Assembly (NCBI GenBank): GCA_021738605.1
Contig: JAIPBY010000025.1
Coordinates: forward strand, 1 to 16,405
Source of the DNA: Chitinophagaceae bacterium
Lineage (GTDB): Bacteria; Bacteroidota; Bacteroidia; Chitinophagales; Chitinophagaceae
Direction of reading: 5' to 3'
DNA length: 16,405 bases
Shown: positions 14,373-16,405 of the stretch, piece by piece
Layout of the letters: each line of letters opens with the position of its first letter
Numbering within the stretch: position 1 is the first letter of the stretch
The notes under the pieces: model-generated
What the model saw: only the letters and a program-made list of their open reading frames with translations
The model's database searches: none
Told to the model about the DNA's origin: nothing
Translations under genes and position numbers: made by a program

Positions 14373-15902
14373 ATGATCAACAATGCATTGCAGCAGCTGG
14401 GGATTCAGCAACTGAATCCCGGTATGTCTACCGGCACGAACCATTGGAATGGCAAGGGATCTTTGCTTTCGTCAAGGTCTCCTGTTGATGGCCAGGTGAT
14501 CGGTACTGTTCACCATGGCAGCCAGGATGATTATCAGCAGATCATCGATACCGCCCATCAGGCTTTCTTATCATGGCGAACTGTACCTGCACCCAAGCGC
14601 GGTGAGATCATTCGACAGATTGGTGACCGCCTTCGTCAGCACAAAGACTCCCTGGGCAAGCTTGTCTCTTATGAGATGGGTAAAAGTTTACAGGAGGGAT
14701 GGGGTGAGGTTCAGGAAATGATTGACATCTGTGATTTCGCTGTGGGCCTGTCACGCCAACTCTATGGCTTGACGATGCATTCCGAACGCCCACTGCATCG
14801 GATGTACGAACAATACCATCCCCTTGGTGTGGTAGGGATCATCTCTTCCTTCAATTTTCCGGTTGCTGTTTGGTCCTGGAATGCCATGATTGCATGGGTA
14901 TGCGGCAATACCTGTGTCTGGAAACCATCTGAGAAAACGCCCCTGACGGCCATTGCCTGTCAGCGCATCGTTGCATCAGTGTTTGCAGAAAACAATATTC
15001 CGGAAGGGGTTTCCTGTTTGATCGTAGGGGATTCTCTTATCGGCAAAGCCATGGCCGCTGATGAAAGGGTTTCCCTTGTCTCAGCGACAGGTTCAACTCC
15101 CATGGGCAGATCAGTTGCTGCAACAGTTGCACAACGATTGGGCAAAAGCCTGCTGGAACTGGGAGGCAACAATGCTATCATCATTACGCCGGAAGCGGAT
15201 CTTCAGCTGGTGATACCTGCTGTTGTGTTTGGTGCTGTGGGCACTTGCGGACAGCGATGCACCAGCACAAGAAGATTGATTGTTCACCGGTCCGTTTATG
15301 ATGATGTTAAGATCGCATTGACCAATGCCTACAGCCAATTGAAAATCGGTAATCCGCTGCTGCCTGAAAATCATGTCGGCCCATTGATTGATCTTGGTGC
15401 CGTTCATTCTTTTTCTGCCGCGATACAGCAGGCGAAAGAGGAAGGAGGGAAGCTGCTTGCAGGTGGGGTGAATTTGGTTGGAGATGGGTATGATTCGGGT
15501 TGTTATGTAGAACCCGCCATTGTGGAGATGACAAGCCAAACAGCTATTGTCAAGGAAGAGACCTTTGCACCCATCCTTTATCTTATTACTTATGATAGCC
15601 TGGATGAGGCCATTGCCATGCAGAACGCTGTACCACAAGGACTTTCATCAGCCATCTTCACCCGAAACCTTGCAGAAGCGGAAGCGTTTCTTTCAGTGAA
15701 GGGGTCCGACTGCGGAATTGCCAATGTCAATATCGGAACCTCCGGTGCAGAAATCGGCGGTGCTTTTGGTGGAGAAAAGGCAACGGGAGGCGGTAGGGAA
15801 AGCGGCTCCGACAGCTGGAAATATTATATGCGTCGACAGACCAATACGATCAATTATGGAACAACTATGCCTTTGGCCCAGGGGATCAGGTTTGAATTTT
15901 AG
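14373..15902 (+). CDS. Aminoadipate semialdehyde dehydrogenase (ALDH7-type)
   Basis: A 509-residue NAD(P)-dependent aldehyde dehydrogenase. Catalytic and cofactor features are SSFNFPVAVWSWN (158-170, N161), VWKPSEKTPLTA (182-193, K184), SATGSTPMGR (237-246), LLELGGNNAII (260-270, E262), the nucleophile C296 in GTCGQRCTSTRR (290-301), EETFAP (395-400) and the C-terminal GGAFGGEKATGGGRESGSD (462-480). The NFPVAVWSWN, LELGGNNA and CGQRCTSTRR wording is that of the ALDH7 (antiquitin) group, which oxidises alpha-aminoadipate semialdehyde to 2-aminoadipate. This fits between lysine dehydrogenation and the 2-oxoadipate step of the DUF1338 enzyme. The aminotransferase that would convert aminoadipate to oxoadipate is not in the window. 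The gene starts 3 nt after the DUF1338 stop and is 19 nt before hppD. Other aldehyde substrates are possible. Confidence 0.85.
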   Translation: MINNALQQLGIQQLNPGMSTGTNHWNGKGSLLSSRSPVDGQVIGTVHHGSQDDYQQIIDTAHQAFLSWRTVPAPKRGEIIRQIGDRLRQHKDSLGKLVSYEMGKSLQEGWGEVQEMIDICDFAVGLSRQLYGLTMHSERPLHRMYEQYHPLGVVGIISSFNFPVAVWSWNAMIAWVCGNTCVWKPSEKTPLTAIACQRIVASVFAENNIPEGVSCLIVGDSLIGKAMAADERVSLVSATGSTPMGRSVAATVAQRLGKSLLELGGNNAIIITPEADLQLVIPAVVFGAVGTCGQRCTSTRRLIVHRSVYDDVKIALTNAYSQLKIGNPLLPENHVGPLIDLGAVHSFSAAIQQAKEEGGKLLAGGVNLVGDGYDSGCYVEPAIVEMTSQTAIVKEETFAPILYLITYDSLDEAIAMQNAVPQGLSSAIFTRNLAEAEAFLSVKGSDCGIANVNIGTSGAEIGGAFGGEKATGGGRESGSDSWKYYMRRQTNTINYGTTMPLAQGIRFEF

Positions 15903-15921
15903 CGTTTAAAAATTGAATAGT

Positions 15922-16405
15922 ATGAGCACAGAAGTTTCAAGGAACACAGATCAATCTGCACCACCAGATTTCCTTCCATTGTTGGGGACTGATTTTGTAG
16001 AGTTCTATGTAGGCAATGCCAAGCAAGCAGCACATTATTATAAAACTGCCTTTGGTTATCAAGATTTAGCGTATTCAGGTCCTGAGACGGGTGACCGTGA
16101 AAAAGTTTCTTATGTATTGAAGCAAGATAAAGTTCGGTTGATACTTACTACAGCTTTGCATCCTGATCATCCTATTGCACAGCACACAAATTTTCATGGT
16201 GATGGTGTGAAGACCATTGCACTCAGTGTTAATGATGCGCATGATGCTTTTCATCAAACAACTTCCAGGGGTGCAAAACCTTATATGGAGCCAAAGGAAA
16301 TGAATGATGAGCAAGGTACAATTGTAATGAGTGGAATTCATATCTATGGCGATACTGTTCATTTGTTTGTAGAACGTAAAAATTACAATGGGATATTTTT
16401 ACCAG
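15922..16405 (+). CDS. hppD: 4-hydroxyphenylpyruvate dioxygenase, N-terminal part
   Basis: The frame from ATG 15922 is open to the window end and gives 161 residues of an HPPD. Visible signatures are the family's opening LLGTDFVEFYVGNAKQAAHY (20-39), then the YKTAFGYQDLAYSGPETGDR stretch (40-59), SYVLKQDKVRLILTTAL (63-79), HGDGVKTIALSVNDAHDAF (93-111) and DTVHLFVER (147-155). This is the N-terminal vicinal-oxygen-chelate domain; complete enzymes are about 370-380 residues, and the iron ligands fall in the missing second domain. HPPD converts 4-hydroxyphenylpyruvate to homogentisate in tyrosine degradation. It lies 19 nt after the ALDH gene and is probably co-transcribed, which joins lysine and tyrosine breakdown in one unit. 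The start was read directly from the nucleotide sequence; no strong Shine-Dalgarno is present. Confidence 0.88.
   Translation, partial: MSTEVSRNTDQSAPPDFLPLLGTDFVEFYVGNAKQAAHYYKTAFGYQDLAYSGPETGDREKVSYVLKQDKVRLILTTALHPDHPIAQHTNFHGDGVKTIALSVNDAHDAFHQTTSRGAKPYMEPKEMNDEQGTIVMSGIHIYGDTVHLFVERKNYNGIFLP

Noticed and set aside
15111..15638. 175-residue antisense frame inside the aldehyde dehydrogenase gene
   Set aside because: The plus-strand frame has every ALDH catalytic motif over the same bases, and the antisense product shows no recognisable domain.

Overview
The window looks like the chromosome of a member of the Bacteroidota, probably close to the Chitinophagaceae/Sphingobacteriia. This rests on AT-leaning but moderate base composition, mostly SD-poor starts with a few clear exceptions, tightly packed and overlapping genes, and protein families typical of that phylum: a DUF3291 protein, a GyrI-like protein ending in a WIPIKPK tail, an IorAB-type molybdo-hydroxylase, a MoaC/MogA fusion and a MoeB-rhodanese. 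No rRNA, tRNA, CRISPR array, insertion sequence or phage gene was seen.

Layout. (1) 49-742, minus strand: a small DUF3291 protein and a GyrI-like protein that appears to have lost its middle. (2) 800-3405, minus strand: a two-gene unit for a molybdenum hydroxylase of the isoquinoline 1-oxidoreductase type, with a [2Fe-2S] subunit followed by a Tat-exported molybdopterin subunit. (3) 3503-12157, plus strand, divergent from (2): ten genes that form an almost complete molybdenum cofactor (Moco) pathway. They are xdhC, mocA, moaA, moeA, a TauE/SafE permease, moaD, moeB-rhodanese, moaE, a moaC-mogA fusion and a cysteine desulfurase. Most neighbours overlap or lie within about 10 nt; the only larger gap is 72 nt before moeA. 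(4) 12158-12403: a 246-nt gap with a weak terminator candidate and a perfect 9-bp inverted repeat. (5) 12404-16405, plus strand: an amino-acid catabolic unit with a saccharopine/lysine dehydrogenase-family protein, a DUF1338/HglS-type 2-oxoadipate dioxygenase, an ALDH7-type aminoadipate semialdehyde dehydrogenase, and 4-hydroxyphenylpyruvate dioxygenase cut by the window end.

How they work together. MoaA and the MoaC domain make cPMP. MoaD/MoaE add the dithiolene sulfurs, with MoeB activating MoaD and the desulfurase plus rhodanese domain probably supplying sulfur. The MogA domain and MoeA insert molybdenum, MocA probably attaches CMP, and XdhC protects and delivers the sulfurated cofactor to the divergent enzyme. 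Because MocA and XdhC are present and no MobA or molybdate transporter is seen here, the cluster looks dedicated to one exported molybdo-hydroxylase whose substrate is unknown. The second unit probably takes lysine through aminoadipate semialdehyde to 2-hydroxyglutarate, followed by a tyrosine-degradation gene. I did not find a clearly new defence or mobile system. The most unusual items are the internally deleted GyrI-like gene, the permease inside the Moco operon, the self-contained sulfur relay, and the perfect dyad before the lysine genes.
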